In this document: positions 16,779 to 24,538 of the stretch, in pieces | Layout: every line of letters starts with the position of its first letter | Position numbering within the stretch: the stretch's first letter is position 1 | NCBI GenBank assembly: GCA_947589645.1 | Contig: CANQCG010000015.1 | Coordinates: 1-37,150, forward strand | Direction of reading: 5' to 3' | Origin: an uncultured Clostridia bacterium | GTDB taxonomy: Bacteria > Bacillota > Clostridia > TANB77 > CAG-508 | DNA length: 37,150 bases | Notes under the pieces: model-generated | Database searches by the model: none | What the model was told of the DNA's origin: nothing | The model's input: the letters and a program-made list of their open reading frames with translations, nothing else | Position numbers and translations under genes: made by a program

Positions 16779-17009
16779 TTATCTTTTATCTTCCATTCTA
16801 TCACGCATGCTAGATGTACTAGAAGAACTAGAATTGCACATTTTTTCGTATTCCTTACATTTAATTTTATATTCCATCTGCATAGATAAATATTTATAAT
16901 AAGTATAAGCTTGCTCATATTGAGCTACAGGATTAAACATAGCATCCTTATATAAATCTCCTTCAGGTGAATCAAATTGGTTAAAAGGTGGATAAGAAGA
17001 ATATTCCAT
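16779..17009 (-). CDS. small Tyr/Ser-rich protein, possibly sporulation-related
   Basis: A 76-residue protein starting MEYSSYPPFNQFD. The middle is aromatic (YEQAYTYYKYLSMQMEYK) and a Ser run ends in a charged tail. It has a strong SD (AGGAGG, 9 nt). A TATAAT-like sequence on the minus strand lies at 17033-17038, overlapping the 3' edge of tsaE. Tyrosine-rich small proteins are common among spore coat components, and the neighbouring genes are sporulation-related, but I see no specific coat-family motif. Function is not assigned. Confidence 0.65.
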   Translation of the reverse strand: MEYSSYPPFNQFDSPEGDLYKDAMFNPVAQYEQAYTYYKYLSMQMEYKIKCKEYEKMCNSSSSSTSSMRDRMEDKR

Positions 17010-17042
17010 AACAAAACCTCCTAAACCAATATATTATATAAT

Positions 17043-17498
17043 TTAATTAAATATACCATCATATTTATTTCCAACTGTACGAATTTTAAGTAATCGAAAA
17101 TTTTCGTTTTCATCTAATTTTTCAAAATTAATTTCAATATATTCTTTTGGTAATGCATCAGAAATTATTTGACCCCATTCAATAATGCAAATTCCTTGCG
17201 AAAAATAATCTTCTCCGCCAATAGCGTAAAATTCACTAGAATTAGAAAATCTATAAACGTCAAAATGATATATATTTATGTTTTTGGCATTATATTCATT
17301 AACAATAGTAAAAGTAGGACTAGAAATTTCTTTTTCAAGTCCAAAAAACTTCAAAAAGCCCTCAGTAAATTTAGTTTTACCAGAGCCTAAATCACCATTT
17401 AAAACAATAGTATCACCAATATTTAATTTCTCTGCTAATTTGCTTGCAAAATTCATTGTTTCCTCAGGCGAATGAGAAATATATTCAAAATTAATCAT
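17043..17498 (-). CDS. tsaE: tRNA threonylcarbamoyladenosine biosynthesis ATPase TsaE
   Basis: A 151-residue P-loop ATPase needed with TsaB and TsaD to make t6A in tRNAs reading ANN codons. Walker A GDLGSGKT (35-42), SSPTFTIVNEY (59-69) and the HFDVYR and IIEWG segments are all family hallmarks. Two in-frame ATGs exist. The second (17498) is about 9 nt from GGAGG, while the first (17504) is only 3 nt away, so I use the second. tsaB and tsaD, often adjacent, are not in the window. It is divergent from the spoIIIA operon. Confidence 0.92.
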   Translation of the reverse strand: MINFEYISHSPEETMNFASKLAEKLNIGDTIVLNGDLGSGKTKFTEGFLKFFGLEKEISSPTFTIVNEYNAKNINIYHFDVYRFSNSSEFYAIGGEDYFSQGICIIEWGQIISDALPKEYIEINFEKLDENENFRLLKIRTVGNKYDGIFN

Positions 17499-17606
17499 TA
17501 ACATAATCCTCCAAATATTTATATTTTACTATAAAACCTTAAAAAAATCAAATTCTAGTTCTAAAAATAAAAATTAATCATATATATAGTATAAGAGGGT
17601 AGATAA

Positions 17607-18122
17607 ATGGGTATAATAAAAGGCATTTTTTTAATAACAATTTTTGGACTAGCAGTTTATATAGGAAATTTTAAGGCTAAGCAATATATAAATAGATTAA
17701 AAGAGCTAATTAGCGTAAAATCTGCCTTAAATATTTTTGAAAACAAGATTAAATTTACTCAAACACCTTTAGAAGAAATTTTTAAAAATATATCTGAAAA
17801 CTGTTCTGAACAAAATATAAAAAATATATTTAAAACTCTGGCATTAAATGTAAAACAAAACATGAACATACATAAAGCATGGGAAGCTTCTATAAGAAAA
17901 AGCGAAACCAATTTAAAAGAGGAAGATAAAAACATTTTAATAGATATGGGAAAAATACTAGGAGCAACAGATGTTGAAGGACAAGTAGCTAACCTAAGAA
18001 TAGCATCTTCGTTTATAGATAAACAAATACAAAATGCTGAAAAGGAAAAAGAAAAAAATGTAAAGCTTTTTAGAACTCTAGGAATAGTTTTTGGACTAGC
18101 AATAGTAATAATTTTAATATAA
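17607..18122 (+). CDS. spoIIIAB: stage III sporulation protein AB
   Basis: A 171-residue protein with hydrophobic helices at each end (about 2-20 and 153-170) and a soluble helical middle, resembling a type II/IV secretion inner-membrane component. It belongs to the mother-cell SpoIIIA-SpoIIQ channel that feeds the engulfed forespore. LGATDVEGQVANL (112-124) is the family's conserved GxxDxxGQ block. It is the first gene of the operon here. The ATPase gene spoIIIAA, normally just upstream, is missing. Confidence 0.88.
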   Translation: MGIIKGIFLITIFGLAVYIGNFKAKQYINRLKELISVKSALNIFENKIKFTQTPLEEIFKNISENCSEQNIKNIFKTLALNVKQNMNIHKAWEASIRKSETNLKEEDKNILIDMGKILGATDVEGQVANLRIASSFIDKQIQNAEKEKEKNVKLFRTLGIVFGLAIVIILI

Positions 18123-18137
18123 GGCAAAGGAGAAGAA

Positions 18138-18332
18138 ATGGATATAGATTTATTATTTAGAATAGCTGCAATAGGAATACTAGTTGCAGTACTTCATCAA
18201 GTTTTAGCAAGAGCAGGTAGAGAAGATCAAGCAATGATGACTACTTTAGCGGGACTAATAATAGTATTATCAATGGTTATTAAAGAAATTAGTACATTAT
18301 TCGAATCTGTAAGAACATTATTTAATTTGTAA
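18138..18332 (+). CDS. spoIIIAC: stage III sporulation protein AC
   Basis: A 64-residue membrane protein with two helices joined by the conserved RAGREDQA segment (29-36), the length and motif of SpoIIIAC. It starts 15 nt after spoIIIAB with SD AAAGGAG. It is thought to assemble with SpoIIIAD in the mother-cell membrane. Confidence 0.93.
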   Translation: MDIDLLFRIAAIGILVAVLHQVLARAGREDQAMMTTLAGLIIVLSMVIKEISTLFESVRTLFNL

Positions 18333-18340
18333 TAATTTTA

Positions 18341-18388
18341 GAAAGGTAAAAGTTGAAAAATTTATTTTTCAACCATACAGTAAAAATG
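18341..18388 (+). promoter_or_regulatory. SD-hairpin-AUG element of spoIIIAD
   Basis: GAAAGG (18341-18346) lies 39 nt from the ATG at 18386. GTTGAAAAA (18352-18360) pairs perfectly with TTTTTCAAC (18365-18373) around TTTA, giving a 9-bp stem. Removing the hairpin leaves about 17 nt, longer than at the other four sites. An alternative reading is that the TTG at 18353, 6 nt from the SD, is the start and the hairpin lies inside the coding region. Confidence 0.55.
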
Positions 18389-18775
18389 AGTGAAGTTATC
18401 AAAATAATAGCGATTGGGATGTTAGCACTAATTATAATAATTATTATAAAACAGTATAAGCCTGAATTTGCTATATACATATCAATAATAGCAGGTGCAC
18501 TTATACTACTTATATCACTGCAGAAAATGGGAGAAATTGTTACATTAATTAAAAATATTTCAGATAAAGCAGGTGTAAATGGAAAGTTCTTATCAATCAT
18601 ACTAAAAATAACAGGAATTGCAATTTTAACAGAATTTGCGGTCAGTATATGTAAAGATTCAGGAGAATCATCAATAGCAAATAAAATAGAAATGGGAAGT
18701 AAGGTAATAATTATTTCAATGTCTATTCCAATAATTTCTTCTTTGCTTGAGCTAATGCTTAATATTTTGCCATAG
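18386..18775 (+). CDS. spoIIIAD: stage III sporulation protein AD
   Basis: A 129-residue membrane protein with about four helices, matching SpoIIIAD in size and operon position. The KIIAIGMLALIIIIIIKQ first helix and the late CKDSGESSIANKIEMGSK segment (conserved KDxGE) fit the family. I prefer the ATG at 18386 because family members begin right at the first helix. Starting at the TTG at 18353 would prepend MKNLFFNHTVK. The ATG is preceded by a 9-bp hairpin between SD and start. Confidence 0.85.
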   Translation: MSEVIKIIAIGMLALIIIIIIKQYKPEFAIYISIIAGALILLISLQKMGEIVTLIKNISDKAGVNGKFLSIILKITGIAILTEFAVSICKDSGESSIANKIEMGSKVIIISMSIPIISSLLELMLNILP

Positions 18776-18784
18776 GGGGAACAA

Positions 18785-19942
18785 ATGAAAAAAATAATAG
18801 TAAGCTTTATATTGCTTATATTAATTATCACAATTCATAGCAAAACATTTGCCCTAGATACTAATAATAATCAAATTTTAGAGGAGCAAAAGCAAAACTT
18901 TGGAATAACAGATTTTATTAAAGAAACTCAAAAATATACTAATGATTTTTTTGAGAATATAAATATTTCAGAAATATTTAACAGTGCTTTAACTGGCAAA
19001 ATCGATAATGGCAAAATTGTAAAAAAGATAATAAGTATATTTGGAACAGAAATAAGGAAAAGCATTTTAACTTTAATAAGTATATTAGTAATAATTGTTA
19101 TACATAGCATATTAAAGAGTATTAGTGACAATTTAGATAATGGAAACATAGAAAAAGTAATTTATTATGTTCAATATATATTAATTGTAACTATAGTAAT
19201 GACAAATTTTGCAGAAATTATAGCTTTAATAAAAGAAACATCAAGCAATTTAGTAGACTTTATGAATGCATTAATACCTATTTTAATAACGCTCATGACT
19301 TTTACAGGAAGCATTGTGACTGGAGGCCTAATACAGCCAATAATTTTATTTATGATAAATTTTATTGGAAACATAATACAATCTATACTTATACCAATAA
19401 TATTAGTAGTTGCAACTTTATCAATAGTTTCAAAAATTTCTGATAAAGTTCAAATATCTAAATTAACCAAGTTTTTTAAAAGTAGTATAGTATGGTTTTT
19501 AGGAACTATATTAACTGCATTTGTAGCAGTTGTTTCACTTGAAGGCTCTTTAAGTAGCAGTATTGATGGAATAACAGCTAAAACAACAAAAGCAGCAGTA
19601 TCTAGTTTAATACCCGTAGTTGGAAAAGTACTAGGAGATGCTGTAGATTCTGTCTTGGGATGTGGAGTAATTTTAAAAAATGCTCTGGGAATTGTTGGAA
19701 TAGTAGCAATTATAGGAATATGTGTTATACCTGTTATAAAAATAGGAGTACTAAGTATAGTATACAATTTATCATCAGCAATAATAGAACCTATTTCTGA
19801 TGAAAAGATAGTTAAATTATTAGAAGAAATGGGCGGAATTTTTAAATTACTATTTGCAATATTAATTAGTCTTTCTGCGATGTTAATAATAGGAGTTGCA
19901 CTAGTAGTAAAAATTTCTAATAGTGGGATGATGTACAGATGA
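18785..19942 (+). CDS. spoIIIAE: stage III sporulation protein AE
   Basis: A 385-residue polytopic membrane protein with an N-terminal signal-like segment (about 3-23), a short extracytoplasmic stretch and about six to eight helices. GSLSSSIDGITAKTTKAAVSS (near 255-275) is the well-conserved core of the family. It starts 9 nt after spoIIIAD and overlaps spoIIIAF by 4 nt (ATGA), so translation of the pair is coupled. Confidence 0.94.
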   Translation: MKKIIVSFILLILIITIHSKTFALDTNNNQILEEQKQNFGITDFIKETQKYTNDFFENINISEIFNSALTGKIDNGKIVKKIISIFGTEIRKSILTLISILVIIVIHSILKSISDNLDNGNIEKVIYYVQYILIVTIVMTNFAEIIALIKETSSNLVDFMNALIPILITLMTFTGSIVTGGLIQPIILFMINFIGNIIQSILIPIILVVATLSIVSKISDKVQISKLTKFFKSSIVWFLGTILTAFVAVVSLEGSLSSSIDGITAKTTKAAVSSLIPVVGKVLGDAVDSVLGCGVILKNALGIVGIVAIIGICVIPVIKIGVLSIVYNLSSAIIEPISDEKIVKLLEEMGGIFKLLFAILISLSAMLIIGVALVVKISNSGMMYR

Positions 19943-20544
19943 TAAATTTAATAAGTAATTGGGCAGGAGAGCTTATAGTTGCTTTAGTAGTAACGACAAT
20001 AATTGAAATGCTCTTACCAGAAAATAAAGTAAAAAAATATGTAAAAACTGTAATTGGTGTATATATAATGTTTTGCATAATTTCGCCATTTATTAATAAA
20101 CAAGAATTTTTAAACATTTTTGAAAATACAGAAAAAAATTTATTAAAAATTCAAGTAGAAAATAGTATAGCATCTTCTCAAAATGAGACAAGCAGTATAG
20201 AAGATTTATATATACAAGAATTTCAAAAAAATGTTGAAAAACAAGTTCAAGATTTAGGGTACAAAGTAAATAAATGCGATGTTTCTATACAAATAGATGC
20301 TACAAAAGAAAATGCGGGAATTAATTCTATATATTTAAATATAGATAAACAAAAATTAAATTCCAAACAAGGACAAGACATTCAAATTGAAGATGTAGAA
20401 AAAGTAGAAATAAGTATAAATAATCAAGAAGATGGAGAAAATAATGATAACTTACAAGAAACTGAAGACACAAAAAAAGTAAAAGAATTTTTAAGCCATT
20501 ATTATGAAATAAGTCAAGATAAAATCAAAATTGTTCAAGATTAA
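19939..20544 (+). CDS. spoIIIAF: stage III sporulation protein AF
   Basis: A 201-residue protein with two N-terminal membrane helices (about 11-28 and 38-54) and a soluble C-terminal domain, the usual SpoIIIAF arrangement with a ring-building-motif-like fold. LLPENKVKKYVKTVIGVYIM is the conserved loop between helices. An acidic, Gln/Asn-rich stretch precedes the C-terminus. Confidence 0.9.
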   Translation: MINLISNWAGELIVALVVTTIIEMLLPENKVKKYVKTVIGVYIMFCIISPFINKQEFLNIFENTEKNLLKIQVENSIASSQNETSSIEDLYIQEFQKNVEKQVQDLGYKVNKCDVSIQIDATKENAGINSIYLNIDKQKLNSKQGQDIQIEDVEKVEISINNQEDGENNDNLQETEDTKKVKEFLSHYYEISQDKIKIVQD

Positions 20545-20559
20545 TTTATGGAGGAAATT

Positions 20560-21192
20560 ATGTTTGAAAATTTTAAAAAGAAATTAAAATTAAACTCTGA
20601 AACTCAAGAAGATGCAGAAAGTAAAGGCAAAAGGAAGAAAATCGAAAATATAATATTTTTGATAATATTATTAATAATTACAGTAATAGTAATAAATAAT
20701 ATTTGGAACGAAGACACAAAAAATTCGGAGCAACAAAGTGATAAAGTATTAGCCAAAGTATTAGAAAGTGACAACAAAAATATGTCTAATACAAATGGTT
20801 ATTACAGCTTGCAAGAAAATTTAGAAGATATTTTAGAAACTATGGAAGGCGTAGGAAAAGTAAAAGTTTTAATAAACTATGCTGAAACAAGTACTACAGT
20901 TGCAATGTATAACGAAACTAAAACTGAAAGTACAACCGAAGAAAAAGACACCTCAGGAGGTACACGAAATGTTACTCAAACAGATACACAAAAAGAAATT
21001 GCTTACACTAACGAGACTGGGGAATCTTCACCAATAACTGAAAAAATTATTATGCCAACAATAGAGGGAGCAATAATAACAGCTGAAGGAGCAGGAAACG
21101 CAACAGTTAAAGCAAATATTATTTCTGCAACTGAAGCCATAACTGGTTTAGCAACACATAAAATTCAAGTATTTCAAATGCAAAAAAATTAG
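20560..21192 (+). CDS. spoIIIAG: stage III sporulation protein AG
   Basis: A 210-residue protein with a basic N-terminus, one membrane helix (about 29-46) and a ring-building domain that forms the large mother-cell ring of the channel. GVGKVKVLINY and GAIITAEGAGNATVKANI are family blocks. GGAGG in the sequence just upstream places the start at 20560 rather than at the in-frame ATG at 20548, which overlaps the SD. Confidence 0.92.
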   Translation: MFENFKKKLKLNSETQEDAESKGKRKKIENIIFLIILLIITVIVINNIWNEDTKNSEQQSDKVLAKVLESDNKNMSNTNGYYSLQENLEDILETMEGVGKVKVLINYAETSTTVAMYNETKTESTTEEKDTSGGTRNVTQTDTQKEIAYTNETGESSPITEKIIMPTIEGAIITAEGAGNATVKANIISATEAITGLATHKIQVFQMQKN

Positions 21193-21207
21193 AAAAGAGG
21201 TACATAT

Positions 21208-21831
21208 ATGAATAAATTTAAGAAAAATCAACTTGTTGTTTATGCAATAGTTTTAATGTTAATAGTTGCAGGGTATTTAAGTTATATAGATAATAATAAA
21301 TCTATAGAAATAAGCTCAAATTCTCAAAATAATACTAATATTGGAGATGCCACCTTAGTTAGTAATAATGAAACGAATGAAAAACAAGAAAATGTAGTAA
21401 AAGATGAAGAACAGCAAAATACAAACCCAGAAGAAAACAATCAAGAGCAAAATCAAGAAACATCAAATACGCATGTTAATAATGAAGACGATTATTTTAC
21501 CAATTCTAAATTAGAAAGAGAAAAAATGTATTCACAAATGCTAGAAACATATCAGAAAATATTAGAAAATACGACTATATCAGAAGAACAAAAAGCTGTA
21601 GCATCAAAAGAAATTACAAATATAAATAATACTAGAAATGCTATAATGATTTGTGAAAATTTGATGCAAATAAAGGGCTTTGATGAAGCAGTAATACTTG
21701 CAAATGGAGAAAATATAAATGTTGTAGTTAAAGCAAAAGAGCTTGGAACAGAAGATATAGCACAATTACAAAATATAATTACTAGAGAAATGTCAACAGA
21801 TATAGAAAATATACATATAATGAAAAAATAA
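21208..21831 (+). CDS. spoIIIAH: stage III sporulation protein AH
   Basis: A 207-residue protein with one membrane helix (about 8-25), a long Asn/Gln/Glu-rich linker (30-90) and a YscJ/FliF-like C-terminal domain with SKLEREKMYSQMLETYQ and INVVVKAKELG. It pairs with forespore SpoIIQ across the intermembrane space. Last gene of the operon, followed by a terminator. Confidence 0.94.
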   Translation: MNKFKKNQLVVYAIVLMLIVAGYLSYIDNNKSIEISSNSQNNTNIGDATLVSNNETNEKQENVVKDEEQQNTNPEENNQEQNQETSNTHVNNEDDYFTNSKLEREKMYSQMLETYQKILENTTISEEQKAVASKEITNINNTRNAIMICENLMQIKGFDEAVILANGENINVVVKAKELGTEDIAQLQNIITREMSTDIENIHIMKK

Positions 21832-21834
21832 ATA

Positions 21835-21880
21835 AATTGTCCCAGATATGCAAAAACATATCTGAGGCAATTTTATTTTT
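21835..21880 (+). terminator. terminator of the spoIIIA operon
   Basis: AATTG (21835-21839) pairs with CAATT (21868-21872) and CAGATATG (21843-21850) with CATATCTG (21857-21864) around a 6-nt loop, followed by TTTATTTTT. Confidence 0.85.
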
Positions 21881-22104
21881 CTAAGATTCAAGTATTAATA
21901 ATGTCGAAAAAAGTCAATGGAAAGATTAGAATAATAATACTAAAATATTGAAAAATAATACATAATTTGCTATTATATATGCAATTCTTTATTCAGTTTT
22001 TCTAAATTCTAAAATTTTATTCCTACTATTTAAATCGTTATAATCCATATATAAGTATAATTCAAATAGCTTTAACACAAATTAAAAAAAATTTAAAAAA
22101 GCCA
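21881..22104. other. 224-nt gene-free stretch before the pfkA promoter
   Basis: No reading frame with an SD is present. One TGTCGAA heptamer (21902-21908), the core of a Spo0A box, occurs here. Otherwise the stretch is AT-rich with no strong hairpin that I can see. Together with the flanking terminator, promoter and leader, the gene-free interval is 21832-22219. Confidence 0.5.
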
Positions 22105-22132
22105 TTGTAAAAAAGTTTAAAATTGGTATAAT
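22105..22132 (+). promoter_or_regulatory. sigma-A promoter of pfkA
   Basis: TTGTAA (22105-22110) and TATAAT (22127-22132) are 16 bases apart. The expected transcription start near 22139 gives an 80-nt leader. Confidence 0.65.
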
Positions 22133-22148
22133 AATAAAAGATTAATAA

Positions 22149-22192
22149 GTATCAAAATTAATATTGGTATTTATAACTATCCAATTTGATAC
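22149..22192 (+). promoter_or_regulatory. 5'-proximal hairpin in the pfkA leader
   Basis: GTATCAAA (22149-22156) pairs perfectly with TTTGATAC (22185-22192), and TTGG (22164-22167) pairs with CCAA (22181-22184) above an asymmetric internal loop. It begins about 10 nt from the predicted transcript end, so it could stabilise the mRNA or be a binding site. No T-run follows, so it is not a terminator. Confidence 0.5.
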
Positions 22193-22219
22193 AACATATA
22201 ATACTAGGGGGAAAATAAA

Positions 22220-23359
22220 ATGATTAAAAAAGTAGCAATATTGACAAATGGTGGAGATGCACCAGGATTAAATGCAGTAATCAGAGCAATAGTAAAAACA
22301 GCAGAAACAAATGGAATAGAATGTTATGGTTTTATTGAAGGTTATAAGGGATTATTAAGCAATAACTTTATTAAACTAGACTCAAAAACAAATGCTTCAG
22401 GGTTACTACACAGAGGAGGAACTATAATTGGTACATCTAATAATACAAATGTATTTAATTACAAAACTGTAAATGAAAATGGCGAAGTTGAATACAAAGA
22501 TTTATCTGATGTTTGTGTTCAAAATTTAAAAGATGATGAAATAGATTGTCTATTTACATTAGGTGGAGATGGAACACAAAAATCAAGTAGAGACTTTTCA
22601 GTAAAAGGAGTTAAATGTATAGGAGTTCCAAAAACTATAGATAATGATGTTGCAGACACAGATATTACATTTGGATACAATACAGCTGTATCAGTTGCAA
22701 CAGAAGCAATTGACAGGCTACATTCAACAGCAGAATCTCATCATAGAGTAATGGTTTTAGAAGTAATGGGAAGATATGTAGGATGGATCGCTTTAGAGTC
22801 AGCAATAGCTGGAGGAGCAGACATAGCTTTAATTCCAGAAATACCATACGATTTAAATAAAGTAATAGAAAAAATAAATGATAGAAGAGCAAATGGAAAG
22901 CAGTTTACTATAATAGTTGTATCTGAAGGAGCCAAACCAAAAGATGGCCAAATAATAGTAAAGAAGGAATTAGACGAAGGAAAAGGCTTAGATAATATCA
23001 GACTTGGAGGAATTGGAGACAAACTTGCAAATGATATAGAGGAATTAACTGGTCTAACTTCAAGAAATACAGTTCTAGGTTATGTACAAAGAGGTGGCAC
23101 ACCTACTGCATTTGACAGAGTTCTTTCAACACAATATGGTGCTAAGGCAATGGAACTTGCAATGGATGGAGTTTTCAATGTATTAGTAACATATAAAGAT
23201 GGAAAATTTGGAAGTGTATCACTAGAAGATGTTGTTGGTAGAAATACTGTTATAGGAGCAGCTTCTGGAAACACACCAGAAAGTAACATAAGAAAAATAC
23301 AAATGGATGATAGGCTAATAAAAACTGCAAAAGATATCGGCATTTGTTTAGGAGATTAA
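22220..23359 (+). CDS. pfkA: 6-phosphofructokinase (long, mixed-type active site)
   Basis: A 379-residue phosphofructokinase that phosphorylates fructose 6-phosphate. GGDAPGLN (11-18), GGDGT (115-119), PKTIDND (137-143) and MGRYVGWIA are intact. Gly in GGDGT is typical of ATP-dependent enzymes, whereas Lys in PKTIDND, where E. coli PfkA has Gly, is typical of the PPi-dependent and group III enzymes. The length also exceeds the classical 320. This combination is known from ATP-using members of the mixed-substrate group. ATP is the more likely donor, but this is inferred from one residue. SD AGGGGG precedes the ATG. Confidence 0.93.
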   Translation: MIKKVAILTNGGDAPGLNAVIRAIVKTAETNGIECYGFIEGYKGLLSNNFIKLDSKTNASGLLHRGGTIIGTSNNTNVFNYKTVNENGEVEYKDLSDVCVQNLKDDEIDCLFTLGGDGTQKSSRDFSVKGVKCIGVPKTIDNDVADTDITFGYNTAVSVATEAIDRLHSTAESHHRVMVLEVMGRYVGWIALESAIAGGADIALIPEIPYDLNKVIEKINDRRANGKQFTIIVVSEGAKPKDGQIIVKKELDEGKGLDNIRLGGIGDKLANDIEELTGLTSRNTVLGYVQRGGTPTAFDRVLSTQYGAKAMELAMDGVFNVLVTYKDGKFGSVSLEDVVGRNTVIGAASGNTPESNIRKIQMDDRLIKTAKDIGICLGD

Positions 23360-23360
23360 T

Positions 23361-23396
23361 AGAAAAAGTGGCTAACACCGCTTTTTCTGTTTATTG
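23361..23396 (+). terminator. terminator between pfkA and queA
   Basis: AGAAAAAGTGG (23361-23371) pairs with CCGCTTTTTCT (23378-23388) with one G-U pair around a 6-nt loop. The following GTTTATTG is only moderately T-rich, so read-through into queA is possible; no separate promoter for queA is evident. Confidence 0.7.
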
Positions 23397-23424
23397 TAAA
23401 TAAATGCAGAAAGGAATGGAAAAT

Positions 23425-24447
23425 TTGAACGTAGCAGATTTTGATTACAACTTACCAGAGGAACTTATAGCACAAGTGCCAATTCAAAAACGTGATGAAT
23501 CAAGATTAATGGTTTTAAACAAAACAAATCAAACTATTGAGCATAAGACATTTAAAGACATAATAGATTACCTAGACGAAGGTGATTGTTTAGTTATAAA
23601 TGATACTAAAGTACTACCAGCTCGTCTTTATGGCAAAAAAGAAACAGGTGCAAATGTAGAATTTTTGCTATTACATAGAATCGAAAATGATATATGGGAA
23701 TGCATAGTAAGACCAGGAAATAAATTACATGTAGGTGCTAAAGTATCATTTGGAGATGGACTTTTAAATGCAGAAGTATTAGACACATTAGAAGGTGGGA
23801 CAAGAAAGGTTAAATTTACATACAAAGGAATTTTTAACGAAATTTTAGATACCATAGGTTTAATGCCACTTCCACCTTATATACATGAAGAATTAAAAGA
23901 AAAAAATAGGTATCAAACAGTATATGCAAAATATGAAGGGTCAGCCGCCGCACCAACAGCAGGCTTACATTTCACAGAAGAATTATTAGAAAAAATAAAA
24001 CAAAAAGGCATAAAAATAGCAAAAGTAACTTTGCATGTTGGAATAGGAACTTTTAGACCTGTAAAAGTAGAAAAAGTAGAAGATCATCATATGCATTCAG
24101 AACACTTTTTTATTAAGAAGCAAGATGCAGATGCCATAAATGAAGCAAAGAAAAATGGAAAAAGAGTAATATCTGTAGGAACTACTTCTTGTAGAACATT
24201 AGAATCAGTAGCAGATGAGAATGGCTTTGTAAAAGAAATAGAGGGAGATACCCAAATATTTATATACCCAGGTTATAAATTTAAATGTATAGATGCATTA
24301 ATAACTAATTTTCACTTACCACAATCAACATTACTAATGCTAGTTTCTAGCTTAGCAGGAAGAGATTTTATAATTAAGGCATACGAAGAAGCTGTAAAAG
24401 AAAAATATAGATTTTTCAGTTTTGGTGATGCAATGTTCATATATTAA
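23425..24447 (+). CDS. queA: S-adenosylmethionine:tRNA ribosyltransferase-isomerase
   Basis: A 340-residue QueA, which transfers the ribosyl group of SAM to make epoxyqueuosine in tRNA. Family blocks are intact: [13 protein letters not shown] near the start, [56 protein letters not shown] and [16 protein letters not shown] place the start at TTG 23425 because it reproduces the usual short N-terminus and lies 9 nt from AAAGGA. The ATG at 23416 is only 1 nt from that SD, and the ATG at 23404 lies before it. Confidence 0.95.
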   Translation: MNVADFDYNLPEELIAQVPIQKRDESRLMVLNKTNQTIEHKTFKDIIDYLDEGDCLVINDTKVLPARLYGKKETGANVEFLLLHRIENDIWECIVRPGNKLHVGAKVSFGDGLLNAEVLDTLEGGTRKVKFTYKGIFNEILDTIGLMPLPPYIHEELKEKNRYQTVYAKYEGSAAAPTAGLHFTEELLEKIKQKGIKIAKVTLHVGIGTFRPVKVEKVEDHHMHSEHFFIKKQDADAINEAKKNGKRVISVGTTSCRTLESVADENGFVKEIEGDTQIFIYPGYKFKCIDALITNFHLPQSTLLMLVSSLAGRDFIIKAYEEAVKEKYRFFSFGDAMFIY

Positions 24448-24467
24448 AAATTTTTTATAAAAAAGTA

Positions 24468-24495
24468 TTGACAAAACAAAAATTTGGTATATAAT
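24468..24495 (+). promoter_or_regulatory. sigma-A promoter of recA
   Basis: A consensus TTGACA (24468-24473) and consensus TATAAT (24490-24495) are separated by 16 bases. This is the best promoter of the window, and the start codon is 44 nt downstream. Confidence 0.85.
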
Positions 24496-24505
24496 GCAAC
24501 TAAAA

Positions 24506-24517
24506 GAACAAAAGTTT
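24506..24517 (+). promoter_or_regulatory. possible LexA (SOS) operator of recA
   Basis: GAAC-AAAA-GTTT matches the Gram-positive GAACnnnnGTTC box at seven of eight fixed positions and sits 10 nt after the -10, across the expected transcription start. A repressor there would block initiation. No lexA gene is in the window. Confidence 0.6.
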
Positions 24518-24538
24518 GTAAAATTAGGAGGAAAAATT

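Noticed and set aside
17560..17606. Sigma-E promoter before spoIIIAB
   Set aside because: A CATATATA sequence is present, but no acceptable -35 lies at the right distance; the AT-richness makes partial matches meaningless.
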